A stretch of 61,741 bases of DNA from Actinacidiphila rubida (lineage in GTDB: Bacteria > Actinomycetota > Actinomycetes > Streptomycetales > Streptomycetaceae). Below, piece after piece: positions 27,286 through 37,500 of this stretch. Positions within the stretch are counted from its first letter, which is position 1, and each line of letters starts with the position of its first letter. The position numbers were made by a program, and so were the translations under genes. The notes beneath the pieces are model-generated. The model ran no database searches. It saw nothing but the letters and a program-made list of their open reading frames with translations, and was not told the origin of the DNA. The stretch spans positions 1-61,741 of the forward strand of contig NZ_FODD01000045.1 of the NCBI RefSeq assembly GCF_900110255.1, given 5' to 3'.

Positions 27286-29157
27286 ATGGCGCACCGGAGC
27301 CCACCCGCCGAACCGCCGTACGACGGCGATGACGGCACGCTGGTCGGCGAGCCGGAGGACATGAGCCTCCAGGAGTGGATCACCCGGATCTCGGACGGCA
27401 ACGTCACGAAGATCACCCGGCACGGTCCGCTCTTCGGCCGTCCGCCACGCGATCTCAAGGCCGCGCCCGGCACGTTCGTGCCGACGCTGACGCAGCGCGA
27501 CAAGTGGGTGATCACCACGCTGGGAGTGGGCTGGATCGGCTTCTTCGCCTACTTCTGGGTGTGGTGGCTCAACCCGGCGCACCGGGTGGGTTGGATGGGG
27601 CTCATCCTGACCAGCGCGCTGCTGTTCTACCTGACCTGCCAGGCGAGTTACTTCCTGATCGCGGTCGCGCGGCTGCCCCGCGTCTCGTCCTCGCTGCCGA
27701 TCCCCCGGCTGCGGCTGGCGATCGCGGTGACACGCGCGCCGTCCGAGCCGTGGGACATGGCCCGCAGCACGCTGGAGGCGATGCTCGCGCAGGACTTCCC
27801 CTACGCCTACCACGTGTGGCTGTGCGACGAGGATCCGCGCGAGGAGATCCGCACCTGGTGCGCCCGCAACGGCGTGCGCATCTCCAGCCGCCAGGGCGTC
27901 GAGGCCTACAACCGCACGACCTGGCCCCGGCGCACCAAGTGCAAGGAAGGCAACCTCGCCTACTTCTACGATCACTGGGGCTACCGGGACTACGACGTGG
28001 TGGTGCAGCTGGACTGCGACCACCAGCCCCACTCCCGCTACCTGGTGGAGGTCGTCCGTCCCTTCTCCGACCCGGCCATCGGCTACGTCGCCGCGCCGAG
28101 CATCTGCGACGCCAACGCCCGCTCGTCGTGGTCGGCCCGCGGCCGGATGCACCGGGAGGCGCCGTTCCACGGCCCCTTCCAGCTCGGGCACGCCAACCGG
28201 CTCGCGCCCGTGTGCATCGGCTCGCACTACGGCGTGCGCACCCGGGCGCTGCGCGACATCGGCGGCCTGGGCCCCGACCTCGCCGAGGACTTCACCACCA
28301 CGTTCCTGTTCAACTCCGCAGGCTGGCAGGGGGCGTTCGCCATCGACGCCGAGGCGCACGGGCTGGGCCCGATGACCTTCGACGACATGGTCACGCAGGA
28401 GTACCAGTGGTCCCGCAGCCTGGTGGCCATGATGTTCGGCATGATCCCGCGCCACATGCACCGGTTGCAGTTCCGGCTGCGGCTGCGGTTCACGATCGTG
28501 CTGATGTACTACCCGCTGCTCGCGGCCGGCGCGCTCGCCGCGATCGCCCTGCCGGCCGCCGCCGCCGTCACCGGCCAGGTGTGGGTGAGCGTCAACTACC
28601 TCGCGTTCCTGGCCCACTTCTGGGGCATGACGATCTGGCTGATCCTGCTCCTGCTGCTGCTGCGCCGCAGGGGACTGCTGCGGCCGCGCTCGGCCCCGGT
28701 GTGGAGCTGGGAGCTGTGGCTGTTCGCGATGGCCCGGTGGCCGTTCGTCGCCTGGGGAGTGCTGGGCGCGGTGATCCAGGAGACCTTCCGCCGGCCCATC
28801 TACTTCAAGGTGACCCCCAAGGACCGCAGCGGCCTCGAACTGCTGTCGAGGCGGCTGATCCTGCCCTTCGTCTTCATCGCCACGGGCCTGTCCGGCGCGG
28901 CCATCGCCGGTGAGCTCCTCGGGCCGTCCGCGGGCTACGTGTTCCTGTGCATCCTGGGCGGCCTGGCGTACTCCGTGGTCAGCGTGGCGGTGGCCGTGCT
29001 GCACGTCCGCGAGGCCTCGCGGGCCGCGGGGACGCCGCTGCGGAGCGCCTTCGCGACCGCCAGCCGCCCGCTGTTCATGTCGGCCGTCCCGCTGCTCCCG
29101 CTGGCCCTGGCCATCCTGATCTACCCCCCGTACGTGTCCGCCGTCACCACCTGGTGA
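27286..29157 (+). CDS. Cellulose-synthase-like GT2 glycosyltransferase
   Basis: A 623-aa membrane processive glycosyltransferase. Two helices (~75-125) precede a GT-A domain (~145-420) with CDED, the catalytic/UDP-binding DCD (QLDCDHQP), ED (LAEDFTTT) and QEYQW, the QxxRW-type product-site motif in which Arg is replaced by Gln-Trp context (QYQWS). Four or more helices follow (~395-610). Such enzymes polymerise a sugar from UDP-sugar while exporting the chain. The downstream GalE, UGD and decarboxylase genes would supply UDP-Gal, UDP-GlcA and UDP-pentose. The ATG at 27286 has AGGAG. First gene of the locus. Confidence 0.88.
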   Translation: MAHRSPPAEPPYDGDDGTLVGEPEDMSLQEWITRISDGNVTKITRHGPLFGRPPRDLKAAPGTFVPTLTQRDKWVITTLGVGWIGFFAYFWVWWLNPAHRVGWMGLILTSALLFYLTCQASYFLIAVARLPRVSSSLPIPRLRLAIAVTRAPSEPWDMARSTLEAMLAQDFPYAYHVWLCDEDPREEIRTWCARNGVRISSRQGVEAYNRTTWPRRTKCKEGNLAYFYDHWGYRDYDVVVQLDCDHQPHSRYLVEVVRPFSDPAIGYVAAPSICDANARSSWSARGRMHREAPFHGPFQLGHANRLAPVCIGSHYGVRTRALRDIGGLGPDLAEDFTTTFLFNSAGWQGAFAIDAEAHGLGPMTFDDMVTQEYQWSRSLVAMMFGMIPRHMHRLQFRLRLRFTIVLMYYPLLAAGALAAIALPAAAAVTGQVWVSVNYLAFLAHFWGMTIWLILLLLLLRRRGLLRPRSAPVWSWELWLFAMARWPFVAWGVLGAVIQETFRRPIYFKVTPKDRSGLELLSRRLILPFVFIATGLSGAAIAGELLGPSAGYVFLCILGGLAYSVVSVAVAVLHVREASRAAGTPLRSAFATASRPLFMSAVPLLPLALAILIYPPYVSAVTTW

Positions 29158-29194
29158 CCCGGCACGGCACCGACCGCCCGAGGAGGTCCGTCGC

Positions 29195-30232
29195 ATGCGC
29201 CGCACCCTTTCGACCGCGCTGGTGACCGGAGGTGCCGGCTTCATCGGCAGCCACACCTGCGTCGAACTGCTGGAGCACGGCTTCGAGGTGATCGTCGCCG
29301 ACGACTACTCCAACAGCTCCCCCGAGGTGTTCACCCGTACGCAGAAGGTGGCCGGCCGCTTCCTCGGCGCGGTCTACCGCATCGACCTGCGCGACCGGCG
29401 CGCGCTGTCCGCCGTGTTCGAGCGCCACCCGGTGGACGTGGTGGTGCACTTCGCGGCCAAGAAGGAGATCGGCGAGTCGGTGCGCAACCCCGTCACGTAC
29501 TACGACGTCAACGTGGGCGGCACGCTGGCCCTGCTCTCCGCCATGGAGGAACACGGCGTCCGCAGGCTGGTGTTCTCCTCGTCCTGCTCGATCTACGGCG
29601 AGGCGGAGCGGATGCCGCTGACCGAGGCGGACCCGGCGCGGCCCACCAACCCCTATGCGGCGTCGAAGTGGACCTGCGAGCAGATCCTCGCCGACGTCTG
29701 CCGCCGCAGCGAGGACTGGTCGGTGCTGTCCCTGCGCTACTTCAACCCGGCCGGCGCGCACCCCAGCGGCCTGCTCGGCGAGGCCCCGCGGGGCGCGCCC
29801 GGCAACGTGATGCCGTACATGGCCCAGGTCGCCGCCGGCCGCCTGGAACAGCTCGAGGTGTTCGGCGGCGACTACGCCACCAGCGACGGCACGGGCATCC
29901 GCGACTACATCCACGTCATGGACGTCGCCGAGGCGCACCGGCTGGCGCTGGAGCACCTCGCCGACCGCACCGGGTTGCGGGTGTTCAACCTCGGTCTGGG
30001 GTCGGGCACGTCGGTCCTGGAACTGGTCGCCGCGTTCCGCCGGGCCTCCGGCCGGCCCATCCCGTACCGGATCGTGCCGCGCCGTCCCGGCGACGTGACG
30101 GCCCTCGTCGCCGACCCCACCGCAGTCGCCCGCGCGTGGGGGTGGCGGGCCACCCGGGACGTGGCGGCGATGTGCCGCGACGCCTGGCGCTTCACCCGGC
30201 TCAATCCCGCGGGCTACGCGGTCGGGCGATGA
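29195..30232 (+). CDS. galE: UDP-glucose 4-epimerase
   Basis: A 345-aa extended SDR. It shows the NAD-binding TGGAGFIGSH motif, the FAAKKEIGESVRNP loop typical of GalE, the catalytic Ser in SSSCSIYG and YAASK (Tyr-Lys pair), then the FNPAGAHPSG substrate loop. Interconverts UDP-glucose and UDP-galactose. GAGGAGG precedes the ATG; 37 bp separate it from the GT2 gene, so the two are probably one operon. Confidence 0.92.
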   Translation: MRRTLSTALVTGGAGFIGSHTCVELLEHGFEVIVADDYSNSSPEVFTRTQKVAGRFLGAVYRIDLRDRRALSAVFERHPVDVVVHFAAKKEIGESVRNPVTYYDVNVGGTLALLSAMEEHGVRRLVFSSSCSIYGEAERMPLTEADPARPTNPYAASKWTCEQILADVCRRSEDWSVLSLRYFNPAGAHPSGLLGEAPRGAPGNVMPYMAQVAAGRLEQLEVFGGDYATSDGTGIRDYIHVMDVAEAHRLALEHLADRTGLRVFNLGLGSGTSVLELVAAFRRASGRPIPYRIVPRRPGDVTALVADPTAVARAWGWRATRDVAAMCRDAWRFTRLNPAGYAVGR

Positions 30233-30305
30233 CCCGGCCCCGCACCGCAGGGCAGCGGCGGCGCGCGGCGCCGCCGGAGGAACAGCGACCCAATGGGAGG
30301 TTGCC

Positions 30306-31622
30306 ATGAGGATGACGGTCATCGGCACCGGTTACGTCGGGGTCGTGCACGCGGCCACGCTGGCCGACCTGGGGCACGAGGTCCTCGGCGCCGACATCGA
30401 CGAGGAACGCATCAGCGCGCTCGCCGCCGGCATCCCGCCGGTGTACGAGCCGGGCCTGCGGGAGCTGCTGCAGCGGACGGTGGCCTCGGGGCGGCTGCGC
30501 TTCACCACGGACATGGCGCGGGCGGCGCGGTTCGCTCCGGTGCACTTCGTGTGCGTGGGAACCCCGCAGCTGCCCGGCTCGAAGTCCGCCGACCTCCGGA
30601 GCGTGGAGGCGGTCGTCGACGCGCTGGCACCTCACCTCGCGCCGGGGGACCTGATCGTCGGCAAGTCCACGGTGCCGGTCGGCACCGCCGCCCGGCTCGC
30701 CGAGCGGCTGCGCCGGACCGCCCCGGGCGCCGGGATCGCCTGGAACCCCGAGTTCCTGCGCGAGGGCTTCGCGGTCCGTGACTCCGCCTCGCCCGAGCGG
30801 ATCGTCGTCGGCGTGGCCTCCGGGCACGACGAGGCGGTCCTGCGCGAGGTGTACGCGCCGATGCTGCGGGACGGCGTGCCGTTCTTCCGCACCGACCCGA
30901 ACACCGCGGAACTGGTGAAGGTCGCCTCGAACTCCTTCCTGGCCACCAAGATCTCGTTCATCAACGCGATGGCGGAGGTGTGCGACGCGGCCGGGGCGGA
31001 CGTGCTGACGCTGGCCGAGGCGGTCGGCGCCGACCCGCGGATCGGCCCGCGATTCCTCCAGCCGGGCCTGGGCTTCGGCGGGAGCTGCTTCCCCAAGGAC
31101 ATCCGGGGCTTCATGGCGCGCGCCGAGGAGCTGGGCGTGGGCTCGGCGGTGGCCTTCCTGCAGGAGGTCGACGACATCAACACCCGCCAGCGGACCCGCA
31201 CCGTGGAGCTGGCCCGCGGGCTCGTCGGCGGCGCCTTCGACGGGACCAACGTGGCGGTGCTGGGTGCGGCGTTCAAGCCGGACAGCGACGACGTGCGGGA
31301 CTCGCCGGCCCTGGCCGTCTCCCGCGCCATCCGCCACGAGGGCGCCAGGGTCCGGGTGCACGACCCGGAGGCGCTGGACAACGCGCGCGGCCTGGCGCCC
31401 GAGCTGCAGTACACCCTCGACGTGCCCAAGGCGTGCGAGGAGGCCGACCTGGTGCTGCATCTGACGCCCTGGCCGGAGTACCAGGCGATCGACCCGGCCC
31501 TGCTCGCCGCACAGGTGCGGCGGCCGACCGTCGTCGACGCCCGTCACGCGCTCGACGCCGCGATGTGGCGCCGGGCCGGGTGGTCCCTGCACGCGCCGGG
31601 CCGCCCGCAACCGGAGGAGTGA
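30306..31622 (+). CDS. UDP-glucose 6-dehydrogenase
   Basis: A 438-aa UDP-glucose/GDP-mannose dehydrogenase. The N-terminal Rossmann fold begins VIGTGYVGVVHAATLADLGHEV; the central domain has the KVASNSFLATKISFINAM helix and the catalytic Cys in GFGGSCFPKD (~residue 261); the C-terminal UDP-binding domain follows (LGAAFKPDSDDVRDSPAL). It oxidises UDP-glucose to UDP-glucuronate with two NAD+. The next gene, 2 bp on, would decarboxylate that product. Confidence 0.92.
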   Translation: MRMTVIGTGYVGVVHAATLADLGHEVLGADIDEERISALAAGIPPVYEPGLRELLQRTVASGRLRFTTDMARAARFAPVHFVCVGTPQLPGSKSADLRSVEAVVDALAPHLAPGDLIVGKSTVPVGTAARLAERLRRTAPGAGIAWNPEFLREGFAVRDSASPERIVVGVASGHDEAVLREVYAPMLRDGVPFFRTDPNTAELVKVASNSFLATKISFINAMAEVCDAAGADVLTLAEAVGADPRIGPRFLQPGLGFGGSCFPKDIRGFMARAEELGVGSAVAFLQEVDDINTRQRTRTVELARGLVGGAFDGTNVAVLGAAFKPDSDDVRDSPALAVSRAIRHEGARVRVHDPEALDNARGLAPELQYTLDVPKACEEADLVLHLTPWPEYQAIDPALLAAQVRRPTVVDARHALDAAMWRRAGWSLHAPGRPQPEE

Positions 31623-31624
31623 CC

Positions 31625-32626
31625 ATGCGAGTGCTCGTCACCGGCGGAGCCGGATTCCTGGGATCGCACCTGTGCGACGCCCTGATCAGCCGCGGCGACG
31701 TCGTCTGGTGCGCGGACGACCTGTCGACCAGCGGGCCCGGCAACCTCGCGCACCTGCTGGACGACCCGCGCTTCCACTTCGTGCGCGGCGACATCAGCGA
31801 GTGCCTGCCGGTGCCGGGTCCGGTGGACGCGGTGGCACACCTGGCCAGCCCGGCGTCGCCGCCGGACTACCACAGCCGGCCGCTGCACACCCTGGCCGCC
31901 GGCAGCCGCGGCACCGAGAACGCGCTGCGGCTGGCGGACCGGCACGGCGCGCGCTTCGTGCTCGCGTCCACCAGCGAGGTGTACGGCGACCCGCTGGTGC
32001 ACCCGCAGCCGGAGGACGACTGGGGCCACGTCAACCCGATCGGGCCGCGCAGCGTGTACGACGAGGCCAAGCGCTACGCCGAGGCGCTCACCATGGCCTT
32101 CCGGCGCAGCGAGGGCACCGACACCGGGATCGTCCGCATCTTCAACACCTACGGTCCGCGGATGCGGCCCCACGACGGCCGGGTGGTGTCAAGCTTCATC
32201 CGGCAGGCGCTTCGGGACGAGACGCTGACGGTCTTCGGGGACGGCAGCCAGACCCGCAGCTTCTGCTACGTCGACGACCTGGTGCGCGGCCTGCTGGCGA
32301 TGCTCGACGCCGACGAGCCCGGCCCGGTCAACCTCGGCAACCCCGACGAGCGGACCGTGGACGAGCTCGCCCACCTGGTGATCGAGGTGACCGGCACGGC
32401 CTCGGGCATCAGGCGGCTCCCGCTGCCCGTCGACGACCCGACGCGCCGCTGCCCGGTCGTCGAGCGGGCCCGCGCGCGGCTCGGGTGGAGTCCCGAGGTG
32501 ACGCTGCGCGAGGGGCTGGGACACACGGTGGAGTGGTTCCGCACCCTCCCGGCGGAGGAACGCGCGACGGCGACCGGCCGGGGTGGCCGCGACTCCGTGG
32601 ACCTGCGGGAACCCGTTCGGCGGTAG
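31625..32626 (+). CDS. UDP-glucuronate decarboxylase-like epimerase
   Basis: A 333-aa extended SDR close to UDP-xylose synthase. It has TGGAGFLGSH, HLASPASPPDYHSRPLHTL (typical of the decarboxylase branch), the STSEVYGDPLVHPQPE loop, YDEAK (Tyr-Lys pair), RIFNTYGPRMRPHDGRVVSSFI, and QTRSFCYVDDLV. Its start is 2 bp past the dehydrogenase stop with GGAGGA inside that gene, so UDP-Glc to UDP-GlcA to UDP-xylose is translationally coupled. The C-terminal 20 residues are Arg-rich and not conserved. Confidence 0.88.
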   Translation: MRVLVTGGAGFLGSHLCDALISRGDVVWCADDLSTSGPGNLAHLLDDPRFHFVRGDISECLPVPGPVDAVAHLASPASPPDYHSRPLHTLAAGSRGTENALRLADRHGARFVLASTSEVYGDPLVHPQPEDDWGHVNPIGPRSVYDEAKRYAEALTMAFRRSEGTDTGIVRIFNTYGPRMRPHDGRVVSSFIRQALRDETLTVFGDGSQTRSFCYVDDLVRGLLAMLDADEPGPVNLGNPDERTVDELAHLVIEVTGTASGIRRLPLPVDDPTRRCPVVERARARLGWSPEVTLREGLGHTVEWFRTLPAEERATATGRGGRDSVDLREPVRR

Positions 32627-32771
32627 ACCCCGGACCCGGCCGTGCGAGCCGGTCCGGCGCGGGAAACCGGGGCCGTCCGCACCTCGACGCACCCGGACGG
32701 AGCACGACGGCGCCCGACGGCGCCGGACACGCCGCCACGGGATCGGACAGAATCGGCAGAATTCTCAGGAA

Positions 32772-32798
32772 ATCCGAGAAAATCCGAGGACATCCGAG
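32772..32798 (+). repeat. Three ATCCGAG direct repeats at 10-bp phase
   Basis: ATCCGAG begins at 32772, 32782 and 32792, exactly one helical turn apart, in a purine-rich, AT-richer tract between the decarboxylase and the beta-helix lipoprotein gene (217-bp gap). Direct repeats on one face of the helix suggest a tandem-binding regulator or an internal promoter element. Confidence 0.5.
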
Positions 32799-32843
32799 AA
32801 AAGCGGAAGAAAGCAGACGGAAGGCAAACGGAAGGGGCCGGCC

Positions 32844-34544
32844 ATGGTGGGTCCGGGTCCCGGCGGGCCCGGGGCGGCCGCACGTCCTGGCCGCCGCCGG
32901 GTGCGGGCCGGCCGCCCGGCGGTGGCGCTGGGGGCGCTCACGGCGCTGGCCCTGGCGGCCGCCGGCGGCTGCAGTTCACTGCCGCACTACCGGCCCGGCC
33001 ACACGTACTACGTCAGCGCGTCCGGCGACGACGGCAACGACGGCAGGTCGGCGGACCACGCGTGGCGCACCCTGTCCCGCGCCGACCGCCAGCAGCTCGT
33101 GGCGGGCGACCGCCTGCTGCTCCAAGGGGGCAGCCGCTTCCCGGGCAGCCTCACGGTCGGCAGGAACGACGCCGGCCAGCCGAAGCAGCCGGTGGTCATC
33201 GGCTCGTACGGCTCCGGACGGGCGACGATCGCCCCGGCGAACGGGCCCGGGGTCACGGTCGTCGACACCGGCGGGGTGGAGGTCCGCGACCTGGTGGTCA
33301 CCGGGAACGACCGCACCCTCAAGGGCCCCAGCGGCATCCTCCTCTTCAGCGACCGGCAGGGCACCCAGCGGCTGGACCATGTGGTGGTCTCGGGCGTGGA
33401 CGTGTCCCGGTTCGCGATCGGGCTGGCCGTCGGCTGCGCCGACCACGCGGTGGGCTTCCACGACGTGCGTGTCGCCTCGTCCGTCGTGCACGACAACACC
33501 GACGACGGCCTGCTGACATACGGTCCCCGGCTGGACACGAAGAACCCGGTGTACTCGCACCAGGACGTGGTGATCTCCGGGGTCCAGGCGTACCGGAACC
33601 TCGGCGACCCCACGTCGACGCACCACAACACCGGCAGCGGCATCGTCATGGGCGGGGTGCAGGGCGGCCGGATCGAGCAGAGCGAGGCGCACGACAACGG
33701 GTCGAACTCGGCCGCGAAGGCGCTGGAGGGGCCGGTGGGCATCTGGGCCTACGACTCGACGGGGCTGACCATCGAGCACAACCGCTCGTACCACAACCAC
33801 ACGCCCGCCATCGTGGACGGCAGCGGCTTCGGCCTGGACCAGAACGTCTCCTCGACGACCGTGCAGTACAACCTGGCCTACGGCAACGACGGGCCCGGCT
33901 ATCACGCGTTCACCAACTTCACGAACGGCGCGTTCCGGGACGACACCATCCGGTTCAACATCAGCAGCAACGACGGGCGCAAGCTGGCGCAGAACGGCGG
34001 CATCGACGTCCACGGCGCGGACGTCCGCAACCTGCGGATCTTCAACAACACCGTGGTGATGACCGGTACCGGCGCCAAGCAGGGGCCGGCGGTGCGGCTG
34101 CGCAAGAACCCGGTCGGCGTCTCGCTGCGCAACAACATCCTGATCACCGACGGCTCCCCGGTGGTCTCCGCCGCCACCGCCTACACGCCGCAGCAGGTGG
34201 TGCTGCAGGGCAACGACTACTTCGCGGCGTCCGGCAGCTGGCAGGTCCGCTGGGGGCAGAGCACCTACCGCTCGCTCGGGCAGTGGCGCGACGCCCAGCA
34301 CCAGGAACTGGTGGGCGGGAAGCCGACCGGGCTGACCGCGGACCCGTGCCTGGCGGGCGGGAGGGCGCCGTCGATCAGCTCCGCCGCGCAGGCGCCGCGG
34401 ATCGTGCCGACCTGCGACGCCGTGGCGGGGAAGGGTGTCGACCTGCGCAAGGATTTCGGCATCGACCCGGGGCCCACCGACTGGTTCGGCACCGCCCTGA
34501 GCGCGCCCACGCTGATCGGGGCGGCCGACCTGCACACGCGCTGA
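32844..34544 (+). CDS. Right-handed parallel beta-helix lipoprotein
   Basis: A 566-aa exported protein. The signal sequence carries a lipobox-like end (LALAAAGGC, Cys ~residue 43), so it is probably a lipoprotein. A parallel beta-helix (~55-480) follows, with DUF1565-like TYYVSASGDDGNDGRSADHAWRTL at its front and repeated coils (VVISGVQAYRN, GRIEQSEAHDNG, LTIEHNRSYHNHT, TVQYNLAYGNDG, LRIFNNTVVM). The fold is shared by pectate lyases and alginate epimerases, so a polysaccharide-modifying or -degrading role on the locus product is reasonable. GGAAGGGG precedes the ATG. Confidence 0.85.
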   Translation: MVGPGPGGPGAAARPGRRRVRAGRPAVALGALTALALAAAGGCSSLPHYRPGHTYYVSASGDDGNDGRSADHAWRTLSRADRQQLVAGDRLLLQGGSRFPGSLTVGRNDAGQPKQPVVIGSYGSGRATIAPANGPGVTVVDTGGVEVRDLVVTGNDRTLKGPSGILLFSDRQGTQRLDHVVVSGVDVSRFAIGLAVGCADHAVGFHDVRVASSVVHDNTDDGLLTYGPRLDTKNPVYSHQDVVISGVQAYRNLGDPTSTHHNTGSGIVMGGVQGGRIEQSEAHDNGSNSAAKALEGPVGIWAYDSTGLTIEHNRSYHNHTPAIVDGSGFGLDQNVSSTTVQYNLAYGNDGPGYHAFTNFTNGAFRDDTIRFNISSNDGRKLAQNGGIDVHGADVRNLRIFNNTVVMTGTGAKQGPAVRLRKNPVGVSLRNNILITDGSPVVSAATAYTPQQVVLQGNDYFAASGSWQVRWGQSTYRSLGQWRDAQHQELVGGKPTGLTADPCLAGGRAPSISSAAQAPRIVPTCDAVAGKGVDLRKDFGIDPGPTDWFGTALSAPTLIGAADLHTR

Positions 34545-34564
34545 GCCGGGCATAACCTGGGGGA

Positions 34565-37500
34565 ATGCGGTCCTCGACGGAACGCGTACACCGGGTGGCG
34601 GCAGCCTATGTCATCGTGGTGGCGGCGGTCACCGTCGTCTACCTGACGGTTCCGCGGTTGCACATCGGCACCTGGGCGGTCATCGGATTCGGCTCGTCGG
34701 CGGCCATCGTCGTGGGTATCCGCAGCCACCGCCCGGCGCACGCGTGGCCCTGGTACATGCTCGCGGCGGCCAATTTCACCTTCACCGCCGGTGACACGAC
34801 GTACAACGTTCTCAACCGCTTCTTCGGCGAACAGAACCCGTTCCCCTCACCGGCCGACGCCTTCTACCTGATGACGTATCCGCTCTTCGCGGCCGGCATG
34901 CTGGGCTTCGTCCGGTACCGGTCCTCGGGCCGCGACCGCGGCGCCCTGCTGGACTCCCTGATCCTCACCACGGGTCTGGCGCTGCTGTTCTGGACGTGGC
35001 TGATCGACCCCAACACCACGGCCGACGGCATGACATGGGTGCAGAAGGCCATCTCGATCGCCTATCCGCTGGGCGACATCCTCATCCTGGCGATGCTCGC
35101 GCGGCTGCTCACCCCCGGCACGTTGAGATCGCCGGCCGTCCGCCTGCTCACCCTCGGCACACTGGGCCTCCTGGTGTCCGACGTGCTGTACGGCCTGCTC
35201 CAGCTCGCCGGCACCTGGCGCGTGGGCACACCGATGGACCTCGGCTGGGTGGTCTTCTTCACCGCCTGGGGGCTGTCGGCGCTGCACCCGTCGATGGTCG
35301 AGCTGACCGAGCGTGCGCCGGCCAGGCCGCCCGGCATGCGCCGCCCGCTGCTCGCCGTCCTCGTGCTGGCCTCCCTGCTGGCGCCCGGGGTGCTGCTCTA
35401 CGAGGCGTTGCGCGGCCAGGTCGTGGACGCCCTGGAGATCGCGGTGTTCTCGGCGGTGCTGTTCCTGCTGGTGATGGGCCGGCTGTCCGGACTGGTGGCG
35501 ACGCACCGCAAGGCGCTGGCCACGGAGCGAGGACTGCAGGCGGCGGCCGCGTCGCTGGTGTCGGCGGCGAGCGTGAAGGACATCGCGCAGACGGTGGAGG
35601 ACGCCGGGCGGGCCTTGTTCGATCCGGCGGAGCGACACGACGCGGTGCTGCTGACGTCCGGTTCGGCCGGTGCGGAGCTTCGCGCGGTCGGCACCCGCTC
35701 CCGGCACTGGCACTGGGGGATCGGCCGCCGGGACTCCGCGGCAGCGGGATGGTCGCAGGCGATGGCCGACCGGAGGTCCCAGATGCTCGCGCCGGAGGAG
35801 GTGAGTCCCTCGGCAGCGGCCGAACTAGGCGACGTGCCTTCCGTGTTGCTGTGCCCGCTGGCGGTGCAGGACGGCCCGGCGCACGACACGAGCGGGCCCC
35901 ACGGCGCGACGGCCGACGGGGCCGTCCCGGCGGGCACCCTGGCGGTGACGGGCACCCGCGAGGAGCTGGCCGAGCGCTGGGGGGCGTGCGAGGTCCTCGC
36001 CTCCCAGGCCGCGTTGGCCCTGCACCGGGTGGCACTCGGCCAGGAGGTGGCCCGCCGCAACAGCGAGGCGTACTTCCGCACACTCGTGCACAACGCCTCG
36101 GACGTCATCCTGATCCTGGACGACGACGACACCGTCCGCTACGCCAGCCCCTCGGCCGAGGCCGTGTTCGGCCGGCAGGAGCTGGAGGGCGCGCCGCTGG
36201 CGGGGTTCCTCGCACCGCAGGACCGGGTCAGGGCGCTGCGCGCACTGGCCGGGATGCGCGCCGAGGGATCCTCGGACAGCCGCGACGACTGGCGGATGAT
36301 CCGGCCGGGCGGCGACCGCATCGACGTGGAGGTCCGCTGCAGCAACCTGCGGCACGACCGCACCGTCGAGGGCCTGGTGCTGACGCTGCGCGACGTCACC
36401 GAGCAGCGGCAGCTCGAACGGGAGCTGACCCGCAGGGCGTTCCACGACTCGCTGACCGGACTGCCCAACCGGGTCCTGCTGTTGGAGCGGACCGAACGCG
36501 CCCTGCTGCGCGGCGCCCGGGACTCCACCGTCACCTGCGTCCTCTTCGTCGACCTTGACGACTTCAAGCTGGTCAACGACACCCGCGGGCACGCGGTCGG
36601 CGACGAGCTGCTGATCTCGGTGGCCCGCCGGCTGACCGCCACGCTGCGCGCCAGCGACACCGCGGCCCGGCTGGGCGGCGACGAGTTCGCGGTCCTGATG
36701 GAGGGCGCGCGCGACCCGCGGGAGGCCGAGGTGCTGGCGGCCCAGCTGGTGCACAGCCTCTCCCGGCCCTACCGCCTCTCGGCGGGCACGCTGGAGGTCT
36801 CGGCGAGCGTCGGCATCGCCAGCACCCGCGACAGCCGTTCGGCGGAGGACCTGCTGGGCCACTCCGACGTGGCGCTGTACGCCGCGAAGACCGCCGGCAA
36901 GCGGCAGTGGCGGCAGTACCGGCCCGGCCTGGGCACCGAGGGCACCGGCATCGTCGGGGCGCCCGCACCTCGCGACGAGCTGCGGGACGAACTGGCGGGC
37001 GTGGTGGGGACGGACGGCCTGCGGCTGCACTACCAGCCGATCGTGCGGATCGACAGCGGCGAGGTGGCGGGCTTCGAGGCGCTGGTGCGCTGGCGGCACG
37101 ACCGGCGCGGGCTGCTGGCGCCCGACCAGTTCATCACCCTGGCCGAGGAGACCGGGCACATCAGGCCGCTGGGCAGCTGGGTGCTGCAGCACGCGGCCGC
37201 CCACACCGCGCGCTGGCAGCGGCTGCTGGCCCGGCCCGACCCGCTGAGGGTCAACGTCAACGTCTCGGCGTCCCAGTTCCGCGATCCAAGTTTCGTCGAC
37301 GAGGTGCGGCGCGTCCTCGACTCCTCCGGACTGGCCCTGGGCTCCCTGGTGCTGGAGCTCACCGAGACCGTGCTGATGCACCACGACCAGGAGATCCTCA
37401 GCACGATGGACACGTTGAGGGACCTCGGGGTGACGATGGCCATCGACGACTTCGGCACCGGATTCTCACCGCTGAACTACCTGCGGGAGTTCCCCGTCGA

